From an uncultured Prevotellaceae bacterium (lineage in GTDB: Bacteria > Bacteroidota > Bacteroidia > Bacteroidales > Bacteroidaceae), in the NCBI GenBank assembly GCA_945865175.1, contig CAMBDA010000007.1:21959-85958 (forward strand): a stretch of DNA of 64,000 nucleotides, written 5' to 3'. Position numbers and translations under genes: made by a program. How positions within the stretch are numbered: position 1 is the first letter of the stretch; the number at the start of each line of letters is the position of its first letter. Positions 1-9,825 of this stretch are shown here, in pieces. A model generated the notes under the pieces. That model was not told the DNA's origin, searched no databases, and saw only the letters and a program-made list of their open reading frames with translations.

Positions 1-8
1 CCCTCACT

Positions 9-695
9 CTATTTCACGGCCTTGGTCCACCAGGCATCATTGGCATCCCTGGGGGCACCATGGTCAATGTTGCCATCCTGCTGTTGCTGAGTGGCGTTGT
101 TCGACGCACGCTGCGTAGATGTGTTGCCATTGCGCACACGGCTCAATGTTTCGGGTGTCATCTGGAGGAAACTGGCAATATACACCATCGGTGCCCGCAG
201 CACAATCTCGGGCTTCTCGCGCAGAAGACGTTCATAGCGCTCAGTAGCATTCTCAAATCGCTGGCTGTCGGCATGCTCCTGACTGCTGATGGCCACATGT
301 TCCAGAATCTTGCGATAGAGCATGTCCATTTCCTGATTGCGCACCATCAGGTTGTTGAGGTCATCGTATGGAATGGCATACAGTTTGGTGTTTTCCAGCG
401 CCTCCACAATCAGACGGCTCGGTTCCTGTTTCAGATAGCTTTCGATACAGAACACGATGCGTCCCTCGAAACTGAAATGCTCCGTCACATCCCGTTTGTT
501 CTTGTAATAATACTGACGCACCATGCCATGTTCCACATAATAGAGCGCCCTACACACTTTGCCTTCGGCCAGTATGGTGTCGCCCTTCTGGAACTTCATG
601 GGTATCAAAATGCTTGCAAGCGTATCCACACCCGAAGGTGTGAGCGTACAGTAAATCCTTGCAATCTCTCTGGCTACATCACGTCTTCTATCCAT
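9..695 (-). CDS. Crp/Fnr-family transcriptional regulator
   Basis: The 228-aa product has a cyclic-nucleotide-binding-like beta-roll at about residues 20-130 (FQKGDTILAEGK, followed by YYVEHGMVRQYY), which is the Crp/Fnr sensory fold. A helix-turn-helix follows at about 168-190 (VYIASFLQMTPETLSRVR). The ligand is unknown: no Fe-S cysteine cluster of the FNR type is visible. The last ~38 residues are Gln/Asn-rich low complexity (NNATQQQQDGN) and not part of the usual fold. The gene lies 73 bp downstream of lepA on the same strand. Its targets cannot be inferred from the sequence. Confidence 0.85.
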   Translation of the reverse strand: MDRRRDVAREIARIYCTLTPSGVDTLASILIPMKFQKGDTILAEGKVCRALYYVEHGMVRQYYYKNKRDVTEHFSFEGRIVFCIESYLKQEPSRLIVEALENTKLYAIPYDDLNNLMVRNQEMDMLYRKILEHVAISSQEHADSQRFENATERYERLLREKPEIVLRAPMVYIASFLQMTPETLSRVRNGNTSTQRASNNATQQQQDGNIDHGAPRDANDAWWTKAVK

Positions 696-768
696 GGCAT
701 TTCTTGGGTTTATGAGATATTCATGTGTGATTTCTTTTTTTTGGATTCTGTATTATCTAATTGTTGTG

Positions 769-2550
769 TCAGTCTAGCTTCAGCACGGCCAGGAACGCCT
801 TCTGGGGCACCTGCACATTGCCTATCTGCTTCATTCTCTTTTTGCCCTTCTTTTGCTTTTCCAGCAGTTTGCGCTTGCGGCTCACGTCACCGCCATAGCA
901 CTTAGCCAGCACGTCCTTTCTCACCTGCTTCACCGTTTCACGGGCAATGATCTTGGCACCGATAGCGGCCTGTATTGCAATGTCGAACTGCTGGCGAGGG
1001 AGCAGGTCCTTCAGTTTCTCGCACATCCTGCGGCCAAAGTCCACACTGTTATCCACATGGGTGAGTGTACTTAGGGCATCCACGGGCTCTCCGTTGAGGA
1101 GGATGTCCAGCTTCACCAGCTTCGAGGGACGGAATCCGTCCTGATGGTAATCAAAGGAGGCATAGCCCTTGGAAATACTCTTGAGCTTGTCATAAAAATC
1201 GATTACAATCTCGCCCAGGGGCATTGCATACTGCAGTTCCACACGGTTACCACTTATGTACTCCTGCTTCAGCAGTTCTCCCCGCTTGCCCAGACACAGG
1301 GTCATAATAGGACCGATAAAGGTGGAAAGCGTGATGATGGTGGCCTTGATATAGGGCTCCTCGATGTGGTCGATGAGGGTGGCATCCGGCATACCGGCGG
1401 GATTGTGTACCTCCTTCACCTCACCATGCTTGTCGTACACCAGATAGGACACATTGGGCACCGTAGTGATTACGTCCATGTCAAACTCGCGGTCCAGACG
1501 TTCCTGCACAATCTCCATGTGGAGCAGTCCCAGGAAGCCGCATCGGAAACCAAATCCCAGTGCCACACTGCTTTCGGGCTGGAAGGTGAGGCTTGCATCG
1601 TTGAGCTGAAGTTTTTCAAGGCTGGCACGGAGGTTTTCGAAATCCTCGGTCTCAATAGGATACACACCCGCAAAGACCATCGGCTTCACCTCCTCAAATC
1701 CGGCAATGGCCTCCTCACACGGGCGAACCACATGCGTGATAGTGTCGCCCACCTTCACCTCGGTGGCGTTCTTGATGCCCGAAACGATATAGCCCACATT
1801 GCCGCACCGCAGTTCGTCGCAGGGAATCATGTCCATCTTCAGCACGCCAATCTCGTCTGCCTTGTACGTCTTGCCCGTGTTGATGAAGAACACCTCATCT
1901 CCCTTGCGCAAGGTACCATTGACAATTTTGAAATAAGCGATGATGCCGCGGAACGAATTGAACACGCTGTCAAAGATAAGCGCCTGCAGTGGCGCTTTCT
2001 CATCTCCCTTGGGAGCCGGTATGCGTTCTACCACGGCTCTCAGGATGTCGTCCACTCCCTGTCCCGTTTTACCGCTTGCCCGTATGATTTCCTCGCGCTT
2101 GCATCCCAGCAGGTCCACAATCTCATCCTCCACCTCCTCGGGCATGGCATTGGGCATATCACACTTGTTTATGATGGGGATAATCTCCAGATCGTGGTCG
2201 ATGGCCATATAAAGGTTGCTGATGGTTTGGGCCTGTACTCCCTGCGTGGCATCCACCACCAGAAGGGCGCCCTCACAGGCTGCAATGCTTCGGCTCACCT
2301 CGTACGAAAAGTCCACATGTCCCGGAGTGTCAATCAGATTGAGCGTGTAATGCTCGCCATCCATTTCGTATGCCATTTGGATGGCATGACTCTTGATGGT
2401 GATACCTCTTTCGCGCTCCAGGTCCATGTCATCGAGCATTTGGCCCTCAGTCACCTGGATGGTGTTGGTTGTTTCCAGAAGCCGGTCTGCCAATGTGCTC
2501 TTTCCATGGTCGATATGTGCAATGATGCAGAAATTTCGTATATTTTGCAT
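769..2550 (-). CDS. lepA: Elongation factor 4 (back-translocase LepA)
   Basis: Ribosome-associated translational GTPase that back-translocates or remobilises stalled ribosomes. At 593 aa it has the normal family length. Visible motifs are the P-loop AHIDHGKST near residue 11, switch-II DTPGH near 76 and NKCD near 130. The LepA-specific C-terminal domain ends in [19 protein letters not shown], typical of the family. The ATG is well supported because a strong Bacteroidales-type promoter lies just upstream (2575-2607). No defect was seen. Confidence 0.98.
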   Translation of the reverse strand: MQNIRNFCIIAHIDHGKSTLADRLLETTNTIQVTEGQMLDDMDLERERGITIKSHAIQMAYEMDGEHYTLNLIDTPGHVDFSYEVSRSIAACEGALLVVDATQGVQAQTISNLYMAIDHDLEIIPIINKCDMPNAMPEEVEDEIVDLLGCKREEIIRASGKTGQGVDDILRAVVERIPAPKGDEKAPLQALIFDSVFNSFRGIIAYFKIVNGTLRKGDEVFFINTGKTYKADEIGVLKMDMIPCDELRCGNVGYIVSGIKNATEVKVGDTITHVVRPCEEAIAGFEEVKPMVFAGVYPIETEDFENLRASLEKLQLNDASLTFQPESSVALGFGFRCGFLGLLHMEIVQERLDREFDMDVITTVPNVSYLVYDKHGEVKEVHNPAGMPDATLIDHIEEPYIKATIITLSTFIGPIMTLCLGKRGELLKQEYISGNRVELQYAMPLGEIVIDFYDKLKSISKGYASFDYHQDGFRPSKLVKLDILLNGEPVDALSTLTHVDNSVDFGRRMCEKLKDLLPRQQFDIAIQAAIGAKIIARETVKQVRKDVLAKCYGGDVSRKRKLLEKQKKGKKRMKQIGNVQVPQKAFLAVLKLD

Positions 2551-2574
2551 AGTCGGTGTTGTCCTTATTTGCTT

Positions 2575-2607
2575 GCAAAGTTACAAACTTTATTCGGAAT
2601 ATTCAAA
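2575..2607 (-). promoter_or_regulatory. Bacteroidales-type promoter of lepA
   Basis: Read on the minus strand, a -33 TTTG (2604-2607) is followed after 20 bp by the -7 element TAACTTTGC (2575-2583). This matches the TTTG-N19-21-TAnnTTTG consensus of the Bacteroidetes primary sigma factor. The predicted start of transcription is about 15-20 bp before the lepA ATG. Confidence 0.75.
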
Positions 2608-2682
2608 TTTTTCTATCGCAAATCACGTTTTTTGTTATACAACTGGATAAATCATGCGCTCCAGTTGAGCTGTAATGCGCAA

Positions 2683-2723
2683 GCAGAGCCCTGGGCACGT
2701 TTTGGCGGCACACAAGGCTCTGC
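2683..2723. terminator. Stem-loop between gltD and lepA
   Basis: GCAGAGCC at 2683-2690 and GGCTCTGC at 2716-2723 form a perfect 8-bp stem with a 25-nt loop, just past the gltD stop codon on the minus strand. A second small palindrome (CTCCCCTAGGGAG, 2737-2749) sits between it and gltD. No T-run follows on the minus strand, so a Rho-independent role is only possible. Confidence 0.4.
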
Positions 2724-2765
2724 TGAAAACCGTTGTCTCCCCTAGGGAGGATTACTGTCCTTTCG

Positions 2766-4118
2766 TTACGATTTCTTCCCCTGCAGATAGGCGTCGATAG
2801 AGGCCGCAGCCTTCCGGCCGGCAGCAATGCACCGCACCACCAGACTGGGTCCCGTGACTGCATCACCGGCCACAAACACGTTCTCGGCAAAGGCCGGGAG
2901 CTGGGGCTTCAGGAATCCCATGGCCAGAAGCACAAGGTCACAGTCGATGGTTTCCTTCTTGCCGTCGAGCTTCATCAACGGACGTCCGCCCTGTGGATTG
3001 GGTTCCCATATCACGCCTTCCACCTCAGCAGACGTCACACGTCCGTCTTTGCCCGTAAAGCGGTTGGTGTTGAGCAGCCAGCGGCGTTCGCATCCTTCCT
3101 CATGACTGCTGGTGGTCTTCAGAATGACGGGCCATGCGGGCCAGGGTGTGGCAGGATTGTCGCCCACAGGAGGTTTGGGCATGATTTCGATTTGAGTGAC
3201 GCTCTTGCAGCCCTGTCGATGGGCCGTGCCGATACAGTCGCTTCCCGTGTCGCCACCGCCAATCACCAGCACACGCTTGTTTTTGGCCGAAATGAGTGCA
3301 TCCTTGGCAAACTGTGCACCAGCCAGTATGCGGTTCTGCTGAGAAAGAAATTCCAGGGCGGTGTGGATGCCTTTGAGATCGCGCCCGGGCACCTGCAGGT
3401 CACGTGCCTGAGGCGTGCCAGTGCACACGGCATATGCGTCGAATCCCTCGGGCAGGTGTTCCAGGTCGATGGGTGTGGAGCACACAAAGGTGATACCTTC
3501 CTCCCGCATCAGATTGATGCGCCGGCTGATGACATTCTTCTGCAGTTTGAAGTTGGGGATGCCATACCGCAGCAGACCGCCCACATCCTCGTTCTTCTCA
3601 AAGACGGTCACCTGATAGCCCTTGTGATTGAGTTGGTTGGCTACGGCCAGTCCTGCGGGACCCGAGCCGATGACTGCCACCCTGAACCCGTTGCGTATGG
3701 CAGGGGGTGCCGGCTGTATGTAGCTTTCTATCCATGCCCGCTCCATGATGGCACATTCGTTTTCCCGATTGGTGGTGGGCTCATGGTCAGTGAGGTTGAG
3801 TACACAGCTTTTTTCGCATAAGGCCGGACAGATACGCCCGGTGAATTCCGGAAAGTCGTTGGTACTTGCCAGCAACTTGTAGGCCAGCTGGAAATTACCC
3901 TTATACAGGGCGTCGTTCCATTCGGGACACTTGTTTCCCAGCGGACAAGCCCAGTGGCAGAAGGGTACACCACAGTCCATGCAGCGACTGGCCTGTTCGC
4001 AGCGGTCGTGCGTGTTGAGCGTCTGTTCCACTTCGCTGAAATCGTGGACGCGTTCGTCGAGGGGGCGATAGCCTGCCTCCTTGCGATGTATGGTGAGGAA
4101 TGCTTTAGGATTTCCCAT
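2766..4118 (-). CDS. gltD: Glutamate synthase (NADPH) small subunit
   Basis: FAD- and Fe-S-containing subunit that passes electrons from NAD(P)H to the large GltB subunit, so that glutamine plus 2-oxoglutarate yields two glutamates. The N-terminus carries the [4Fe-4S] cysteine cluster (RCMDCGVPFCHWACPLGNKC, about residues 46-65). The FAD loop is GSGPAGLAVANQL near 146 and the nucleotide loop is IGGGDTGSDCIG near 283. The C-terminal FAD motif is FVAGDAVTGPSLVV. The 450-aa length is normal. It lies 79 bp downstream of gltB, forming a gltBD unit for ammonium assimilation. Confidence 0.97.
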   Translation of the reverse strand: MGNPKAFLTIHRKEAGYRPLDERVHDFSEVEQTLNTHDRCEQASRCMDCGVPFCHWACPLGNKCPEWNDALYKGNFQLAYKLLASTNDFPEFTGRICPALCEKSCVLNLTDHEPTTNRENECAIMERAWIESYIQPAPPAIRNGFRVAVIGSGPAGLAVANQLNHKGYQVTVFEKNEDVGGLLRYGIPNFKLQKNVISRRINLMREEGITFVCSTPIDLEHLPEGFDAYAVCTGTPQARDLQVPGRDLKGIHTALEFLSQQNRILAGAQFAKDALISAKNKRVLVIGGGDTGSDCIGTAHRQGCKSVTQIEIMPKPPVGDNPATPWPAWPVILKTTSSHEEGCERRWLLNTNRFTGKDGRVTSAEVEGVIWEPNPQGGRPLMKLDGKKETIDCDLVLLAMGFLKPQLPAFAENVFVAGDAVTGPSLVVRCIAAGRKAAASIDAYLQGKKS

Positions 4119-4197
4119 GATTCAATACCTTTGTTATATATATATTATATATGTATTTATATTATAGTGTGAAAATAAATATCAGTGGATGTCACCA

Positions 4198-7100
4198 TCA
4201 ATAGTCCCGGGCGATGTCTGCAATTTTGCGCTGGAGTTTCTTGATCTGCTCCTCCTGCAGCACACGCTTGTATTCGATGGGCACCACTTGGATGAACTGG
4301 TCCACATAGTGGTTCCAGTCGTCGAGCATGAGGCGTGCCAGCGCAGAGCCTGTGTAGAGCCAATGCTGGCGGATGAGTTCGTGCAGTTCCTTGCGGTAGC
4401 TGCTTTCCTCCACGAGCGAGAGCTCCACCATATCCATGTTGCAGTAATAGTCAAAGTCGCCCTTCTTGTTCCACACATAGGCCACACCACCGCTCATGCC
4501 TGCGGCAAAGTTGCGTCCCGTCTCGCCCAGGACCACCACACGTCCGCCTGTCATATATTCGCAGCAATGGTCGCCCGCCCCTTCGATGACGGCAATGGCG
4601 CCCGAGTTTCTCACGGCAAAGCGCTCTCCCACTCTACCATTGACATAGAGTTCACCGCTGGTGGCCCCATAGAGGCCCGTATTGCCTGCGATGATGTTGT
4701 CCTGTGCCACAAACTCGGCATTGGAACGTACAGGAGGCAGGATGCTGATGCGACCGCCGGAAAGACCCTTTCCGAAATAGTCGTTGGCCTCACCCTCCAG
4801 CTTGAGGTTGACACCCCTAGTGAGGAATGCACCGAAGCTCTGTCCGGCGCTGCCCTTGAACTTGATGTTGATGGTGCTGTCGGGCAGACCTTGTTCACCG
4901 TATTTCTTGGCAATCACACCACTGAGCATCGTGCCCACAGCACGGTCGGTATTCTTGATGGCATAATCGAGGTTGGTTTCGCGCGCTGTGTCGATGGCCT
5001 TGCTTGCATCCGACAGGATGTCGAAGTCCTTCACACCCTCTACGTGGGTAAACGCACGATGGTCCCAATGGCGGTGTTCGGGCGATGTGGGGGCAAGCAG
5101 GCGCTGGAAGTCGAGCATCGCCAACTTGGAGCCCGCGGGCTGCGGCTTTGCCTGCAGCAGGTCGGTACGGCCGATGATTTCGTCCAGGCTGCGGAATCCC
5201 ATCTGTGCCAGATATTCGCGCACTTCCTGTGCCAGGAAAGTGAAATAGTTGACCACATAGGTGTAATGGCCGCGGAACTTCTTGCGCAGGCGTTCGTCCT
5301 GTGTGGCCACACCCACCGGGCACGTATTGGTGTTGCACTTGCGCATCATCACACATCCCAACACGATGAGGGGCAGTGTGCCGAACGAGAACTCGTCGGC
5401 TCCCAGCAATGCCATGGTGATGACGTCGCGGCCGGTCTTCAGCTGGCCGTCGGTCTGGATTCTCACCTGCTGGCGCAATCCGTTGAGCGAAAGGGTCTGC
5501 TGTGTCTCGCTCAGGCCTATCTCCGGGCTGATGCCTGCAAACCGCATGCTGCTGGCAGGGCTTGCCCCCGTGCCGCCTTCCGAACCACTCACCACGATGA
5601 GGTCGGCATTGGCCTTGGCCACACCTGCTGCAATGGTGCCCACTCCGCTCTCGGCCACCAGCTTCACGCTCACGGCAGCGGTGGGGTTCACGTTCTTCAA
5701 GTCGAAAATCAACTGTGCCAGGTCCTCGATGCTGTAGATGTCGTGATGGGGAGGAGGAGAAATGAGGCTGATTCCGGGGATGCTGTTGCGCGTCTTGGCG
5801 ATGATTTCGTTCACCTTGAAGCCAGGCAGCTGACCGCCCTCGCCGGGCTTTGCACCCTGAGCCACCTTGATTTGTATCTCCTCGGCATTCACCAGGTATT
5901 CCGCCGTCACGCCAAAGCGCCCGCTGGCAATCTGCTTGGTCTTGCTTCCCAGCGAGATGCCGTCCTGTGTGGAATGATAGCGGTGGTTGTCCTCTCCGCC
6001 TTCTCCGGTGTTGCTTCTGGTGCCCAGCTTGTTCATGGCCAGGGCCAGTGCCTCATGGGCCTCGATGCTGATGGCACCGAACGACATGGCGCCGGTGACG
6101 AAATGCTTGACGATGCTTTCCACGGGCTCCACCTCGTCAATGGGCACGGGAGTGGAGGCCATCCTGATGTCGAAGAGGTCGCGGATGAAGATGGGCTTCT
6201 CCTTGTTGTCCACCAGCGATGTAAACTCCTTGAATTTCTTGTAGCTTCCCAGTCGGGTGGCCAGCTGGAGGGTGCTGATGGTCTCGGGATTCCATGCATG
6301 CTGGATGCCGTCCTTGCGGTAGTTGAACTGTCCGTTATTGGGCAGGAAATCGCTCTTCTGGCTGCTGCCCATACCCATGCGGTGCAGACTGATGGCATCC
6401 TGTGCGATGTGACGGAGACCCACACCGCCGATGGTGCTTATCTCCGTGCCGAAATACTTGCGCAGGAGTGCCTCCGAGAGACCAATGCTTTCGAATATCT
6501 TGGCGCCACGGTAGGAGCGGATGGTGCTGATGCCCATCTTCGACATAATCTTGAACAGACCCTTGCACACGGCCTTGATATAGTTCTTCTCGGCCGTCTC
6601 ATAGTTCTCCTGCACGCGTCCGCCCTTCACCAGGTCGTCCAGCACGGCAAAAGTCATGTAGGGGCAGATGGCACTGGCACCGTATCCCAGCAGCAGGGCG
6701 GCATGCATCACCTCGCGTATCTCGCCGCTCTCCACAATCAGGGCCGTCTGTACTCGCTTGCCTGCATTGATGAGATGGTGGTGGACGGCACTCACGGCCA
6801 GCAACGAGGGGATGGCCGCATGGCTGTCGTCGATGTCGCGGTCCGAAAGAATGATGTAATTGATGCCCGCATCCACGCTCTCGGCAGCCTTCAGGCACAG
6901 TTCCTCCAGGGCACTCCTGAGCCCGCTCTCGCCCTTCTCTATTTCAAAGAGAATGGGCAACTTGATGGTGTTGAACCCCTTGTAGCGGATGTTGCACAGG
7001 ATGTCCAGCTGAGTATTGTTGAGCACGGGATGCGGCAGGCGCACCATCTTGCAGTTGCTCTCGTCGGGTGTGAGGATGCCCGTGCCCACACTGCCGATGT

Positions 7101-8721
7101 ATTCGGTGAGCGACATCACCAGCTCCTCGCGGATGGGGTCGATGGCAGGATTGGTGACCTGTGCGAACTGCTGGCGGAAATAATTGAAGAACACCTGCGG
7201 ACGGTCGCTCACCACGGCCAGGGGGGTGTCGTTGCCCATGGCAGCCACGGGTTCCGACCCGTTGACGCACATCGGCACAATGGTCTTCTCTATGTCCTCC
7301 TCGCCAAAGCCGAAGGTAACCAACTTGTCCTGATAGCGGTCCACACTGTTCTGCACATGGCGTCCGCTCTTGAGGTTCTCCAGCTGTATGCGGTTGGCAG
7401 CCAGCCATTCCTTGTAGGGATGGGCCTTTGCCAACTGGCTCTTCAGCTCTCCGTCATAATATATCTTGCCCTCCTCAGTGTCGATGAGCAGGATTTTGCC
7501 CGGCTGCAGGCGGCCCTTCTGTGCAATCTCGTTGGGTTCGAAGTCCATCACGCCCACTTCGCTGGCCACCACCATCATGCCCTTGGTGGTGATGGTGTAG
7601 CGGCTGGGGCGCAGTCCGTTGCGGTCCAGCATACCACCGGCATAGCGTCCGTCGCTGAAGAGCAGGGCCGCCGGTCCGTCCCATGGCTCCATCAGGATGG
7701 AATGGTATTCGTAGAAGGCCTTCAGGTCTTCGGAAATGGGGTTTTTCTCGTTGAAGCTCTCAGGCACCATCACCGCCATGGCCTGCGGGAGCGAGAGTCC
7801 GCTCATCACAAAGAACTCGAACACATTGTCCAGGCTGGCACTGTCGCTCATCCCCGGCTGTATGATGGGGCTTATCTCACGCACACTGCCCAGTGCGGGG
7901 CTGTCGAGCACACTCTCCCTTGCCTTCATCCAGGAGCGGTTGCCGCGGATGGTGTTGATTTCACCGTTGTGGGCCAGCAGGCGGAAGGGCTGCGCCAGCG
8001 ACCATGTGGGGAAAGTGTTGGTACTGAAACGGCTGTGCACCAGTGCCAGTCCGCTGGTAAAATAGTTGTTGCTCAGGTCGGGGAAATAAGCCCTCACCTG
8101 CATGCTCGAGAGCATACCCTTATAGATGATGCTCTTGCTGCTGAGACTCACCACATAGAAGTCCGGATCGACCACGCGCTTCTCTATGCGCTTGCGGATG
8201 AGATAGAGGATGCGCTCCAGGATGGGGTACTTGTCGTCGCTTACGCCCGTCACAAACACCTGCTTGATGTCGGGCTCCACACTGCGTGCGCTCTCTCCCA
8301 GACAGTCGGGATTGGTGGGCACATTGCGCAGGTGCATCAGGTTGAGCCCCTCGCGCTCTATCTCCTCAATCATGATGCTCAGTATCTCCTGCTGCCGGGC
8401 CGCATCCTTGGGCAAGAACACCAGTCCCGTACCGTAGTGTCCCTTCTCGGGCACGGGTATTCCCTGCAAGAGGATAAATTCATGCGGTATCTGCAGCATG
8501 ATGCCGGCACCGTCGCCGGTTTTTCCGTCTGCGCCCTCAGCCCCTCTGTGCCGCATGTTCTCCAGCACCTTCAGCGCACTGTCCACCAGTTCGTGGCTCT
8601 TGTTTCCCCTGATGTTCACCACCATACCCACACCACAAGCGTCATGCTCGTTTTCGGGGTTGTATAGTCCCACCTGTTTTGATGTTCTTTTTACCTTCAT
8701 TTGTTCTCGCTGTTTTGTCAA
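4198..8721 (-). CDS. gltB: Glutamate synthase large subunit
   Basis: Catalytic subunit, 1507 aa. The nucleophilic Cys of the class II glutaminase domain is C29 in EHDACGVGM; a start at Met8 (MKVKRTSKQVG) is equally possible, as the short leader is normally cleaved before this Cys. The central and FMN-binding domains follow (GEGGEDNHRY, SPPPHHDIYSIEDL, GGTGASPASS). The [3Fe-4S] site is CVMMRKCNTNTCPVG near residue 1125-1140. The C-terminal GXGXG beta-helix region is intact. It is first in the gltBD unit, with its own promoter at 8749-8757. Confidence 0.98.
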   Translation of the reverse strand: MTKQREQMKVKRTSKQVGLYNPENEHDACGVGMVVNIRGNKSHELVDSALKVLENMRHRGAEGADGKTGDGAGIMLQIPHEFILLQGIPVPEKGHYGTGLVFLPKDAARQQEILSIMIEEIEREGLNLMHLRNVPTNPDCLGESARSVEPDIKQVFVTGVSDDKYPILERILYLIRKRIEKRVVDPDFYVVSLSSKSIIYKGMLSSMQVRAYFPDLSNNYFTSGLALVHSRFSTNTFPTWSLAQPFRLLAHNGEINTIRGNRSWMKARESVLDSPALGSVREISPIIQPGMSDSASLDNVFEFFVMSGLSLPQAMAVMVPESFNEKNPISEDLKAFYEYHSILMEPWDGPAALLFSDGRYAGGMLDRNGLRPSRYTITTKGMMVVASEVGVMDFEPNEIAQKGRLQPGKILLIDTEEGKIYYDGELKSQLAKAHPYKEWLAANRIQLENLKSGRHVQNSVDRYQDKLVTFGFGEEDIEKTIVPMCVNGSEPVAAMGNDTPLAVVSDRPQVFFNYFRQQFAQVTNPAIDPIREELVMSLTEYIGSVGTGILTPDESNCKMVRLPHPVLNNTQLDILCNIRYKGFNTIKLPILFEIEKGESGLRSALEELCLKAAESVDAGINYIILSDRDIDDSHAAIPSLLAVSAVHHHLINAGKRVQTALIVESGEIREVMHAALLLGYGASAICPYMTFAVLDDLVKGGRVQENYETAEKNYIKAVCKGLFKIMSKMGISTIRSYRGAKIFESIGLSEALLRKYFGTEISTIGGVGLRHIAQDAISLHRMGMGSSQKSDFLPNNGQFNYRKDGIQHAWNPETISTLQLATRLGSYKKFKEFTSLVDNKEKPIFIRDLFDIRMASTPVPIDEVEPVESIVKHFVTGAMSFGAISIEAHEALALAMNKLGTRSNTGEGGEDNHRYHSTQDGISLGSKTKQIASGRFGVTAEYLVNAEEIQIKVAQGAKPGEGGQLPGFKVNEIIAKTRNSIPGISLISPPPHHDIYSIEDLAQLIFDLKNVNPTAAVSVKLVAESGVGTIAAGVAKANADLIVVSGSEGGTGASPASSMRFAGISPEIGLSETQQTLSLNGLRQQVRIQTDGQLKTGRDVITMALLGADEFSFGTLPLIVLGCVMMRKCNTNTCPVGVATQDERLRKKFRGHYTYVVNYFTFLAQEVREYLAQMGFRSLDEIIGRTDLLQAKPQPAGSKLAMLDFQRLLAPTSPEHRHWDHRAFTHVEGVKDFDILSDASKAIDTARETNLDYAIKNTDRAVGTMLSGVIAKKYGEQGLPDSTINIKFKGSAGQSFGAFLTRGVNLKLEGEANDYFGKGLSGGRISILPPVRSNAEFVAQDNIIAGNTGLYGATSGELYVNGRVGERFAVRNSGAIAVIEGAGDHCCEYMTGGRVVVLGETGRNFAAGMSGGVAYVWNKKGDFDYYCNMDMVELSLVEESSYRKELHELIRQHWLYTGSALARLMLDDWNHYVDQFIQVVPIEYKRVLQEEQIKKLQRKIADIARDY

Positions 8722-8748
8722 ATTGTTGTCAATTCATTTATTTTGGAT

Positions 8749-8757
8749 GCAAAATTA
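8749..8757 (-). promoter_or_regulatory. -7 element of the gltB promoter
   Basis: TAATTTTGC on the minus strand matches TAnnTTTG and lies 27 bp before the gltB ATG. The -33 box is poor: the nearest TTTG is 24 bp upstream, longer than the usual 19-21 bp, which would suit an activator-dependent promoter. Confidence 0.55.
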
Positions 8758-8919
8758 CAAAGAATTATTGAATTACATATACAAATGTAAGCAGAAATTA
8801 TACATTTTATTCATTTTTCTGCATTTTGATGGATATTTATGTCATTTTGACATCAGAGACAATCGTACTGGCATTCAAAATTTAATATTCTTTAACTGCT
8901 GTATATGACAAAAACCTTA

Positions 8920-8928
8920 TACCTTTGT
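8920..8928 (+). promoter_or_regulatory. -7 element upstream of the 262-aa gene
   Basis: TACCTTTGT matches TAnnTTTG and lies 76 bp before the ATG at 9005. No convincing -33 TTTG is present. The 283-bp space between gltB and this gene holds only these two divergent promoters and AT-rich sequence. Confidence 0.5.
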
Positions 8929-9004
8929 GGCCGGTTAGAGAAGACTTGTGCAATAAGTACATTAATATATAGCGAGAAGTAAGATTTTGAAAAGATAAAA
9001 CAAA

Positions 9005-9793
9005 ATGTCAAAACGCAACGTAACAATGGAGTCCATCCTGGACATCAACAGCTCCAACATATGGACGCTCGACGAATTTCAGCTGGCCACACTTTGGGAA
9101 CACACCAAGGCGCAGGAGAATTTTGCCAGCAGCGAGGAGAAACTGCTCAACACCATCCGTCTGGCCTTCGAAGTGGTACACTACAACGCCAAGGACCCCC
9201 GTGAGGTGAAGAAGTACGAAGACGGAAAGTGGGCACTCGTCACCCACTGCAAGGCAGGCAAGGGGAACATCGCCCTGCGCAAGAAGGTAATCCGCCGGCT
9301 GTCCGACCTCAGCTATGAGAACATCAAGCACATCTCGGCCGCCACCCTGCTGGAACTCATAGATCGCAACTTCGGAGGCGGATGGGATTCCATCTCGCTG
9401 GCCACCAAGGACATCATCGAAAGTGCATTCGACGTGAGCACCACCCAGCTCCCCGCCAGCCGCATCCACGCCAAGGGGGGCACACTGGAGAGCAAGGTGG
9501 CACAGGGCTATGACGTGCTGGAGATAGCCAAGGGCACCTGGGTGGAGGCCATTTTTGCCAAGAAGAAGGAACTCCTGGAGAAGGTGCGGTTCAACATGGA
9601 AAAGACCGACAGCGAAGACGGCGAACGCGAGGACGACGAGGAGGAAGAACTGCCTGAGGAAACCGCCACTGAGGAGGAGGACGACGAAATCAACGAGAAC
9701 GATGACACCTTCTACAGCAGCTTTGCTCCTGAAGCCGAAATCAAGGACGAGGAGGAGGAAGGCTTCAATGTGGAAGACGATAGTTCGCTATAA
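9005..9793 (+). CDS. Conserved hypothetical protein with acidic tail
   Basis: I do not recognise this 262-aa protein. Residues 1-195 look folded and soluble, with mixed Lys/Glu, no signal peptide and no membrane segment. From about residue 198 the chain becomes extremely acidic (EREDDEEEELPEETATEEED) and ends DDSSL. Such tails occur in chaperone-, nucleic-acid- or histone-like-binding proteins, but no function can be assigned. It sits 32 bp before the symporter fusion on the same strand, so the two may be cotranscribed. Confidence 0.7.
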   Translation: MSKRNVTMESILDINSSNIWTLDEFQLATLWEHTKAQENFASSEEKLLNTIRLAFEVVHYNAKDPREVKKYEDGKWALVTHCKAGKGNIALRKKVIRRLSDLSYENIKHISAATLLELIDRNFGGGWDSISLATKDIIESAFDVSTTQLPASRIHAKGGTLESKVAQGYDVLEIAKGTWVEAIFAKKKELLEKVRFNMEKTDSEDGEREDDEEEELPEETATEEEDDEINENDDTFYSSFAPEAEIKDEEEEGFNVEDDSSL

Positions 9794-9825
9794 CCCTTTA
9801 TCCCATCTCTTATATAATCTGACAC

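Noticed and set aside
4189..8667. A 1492-codon open frame on the plus strand
   Set aside because: It is antisense to the intact gltB gene, and its translation is His/Gln/Val-rich without any domain. Similar long antisense frames oppose lepA (1144-2745), gltD (2733-3821) and the helicase (13598-14998). They arise from the GC-rich codon pattern of the real genes.
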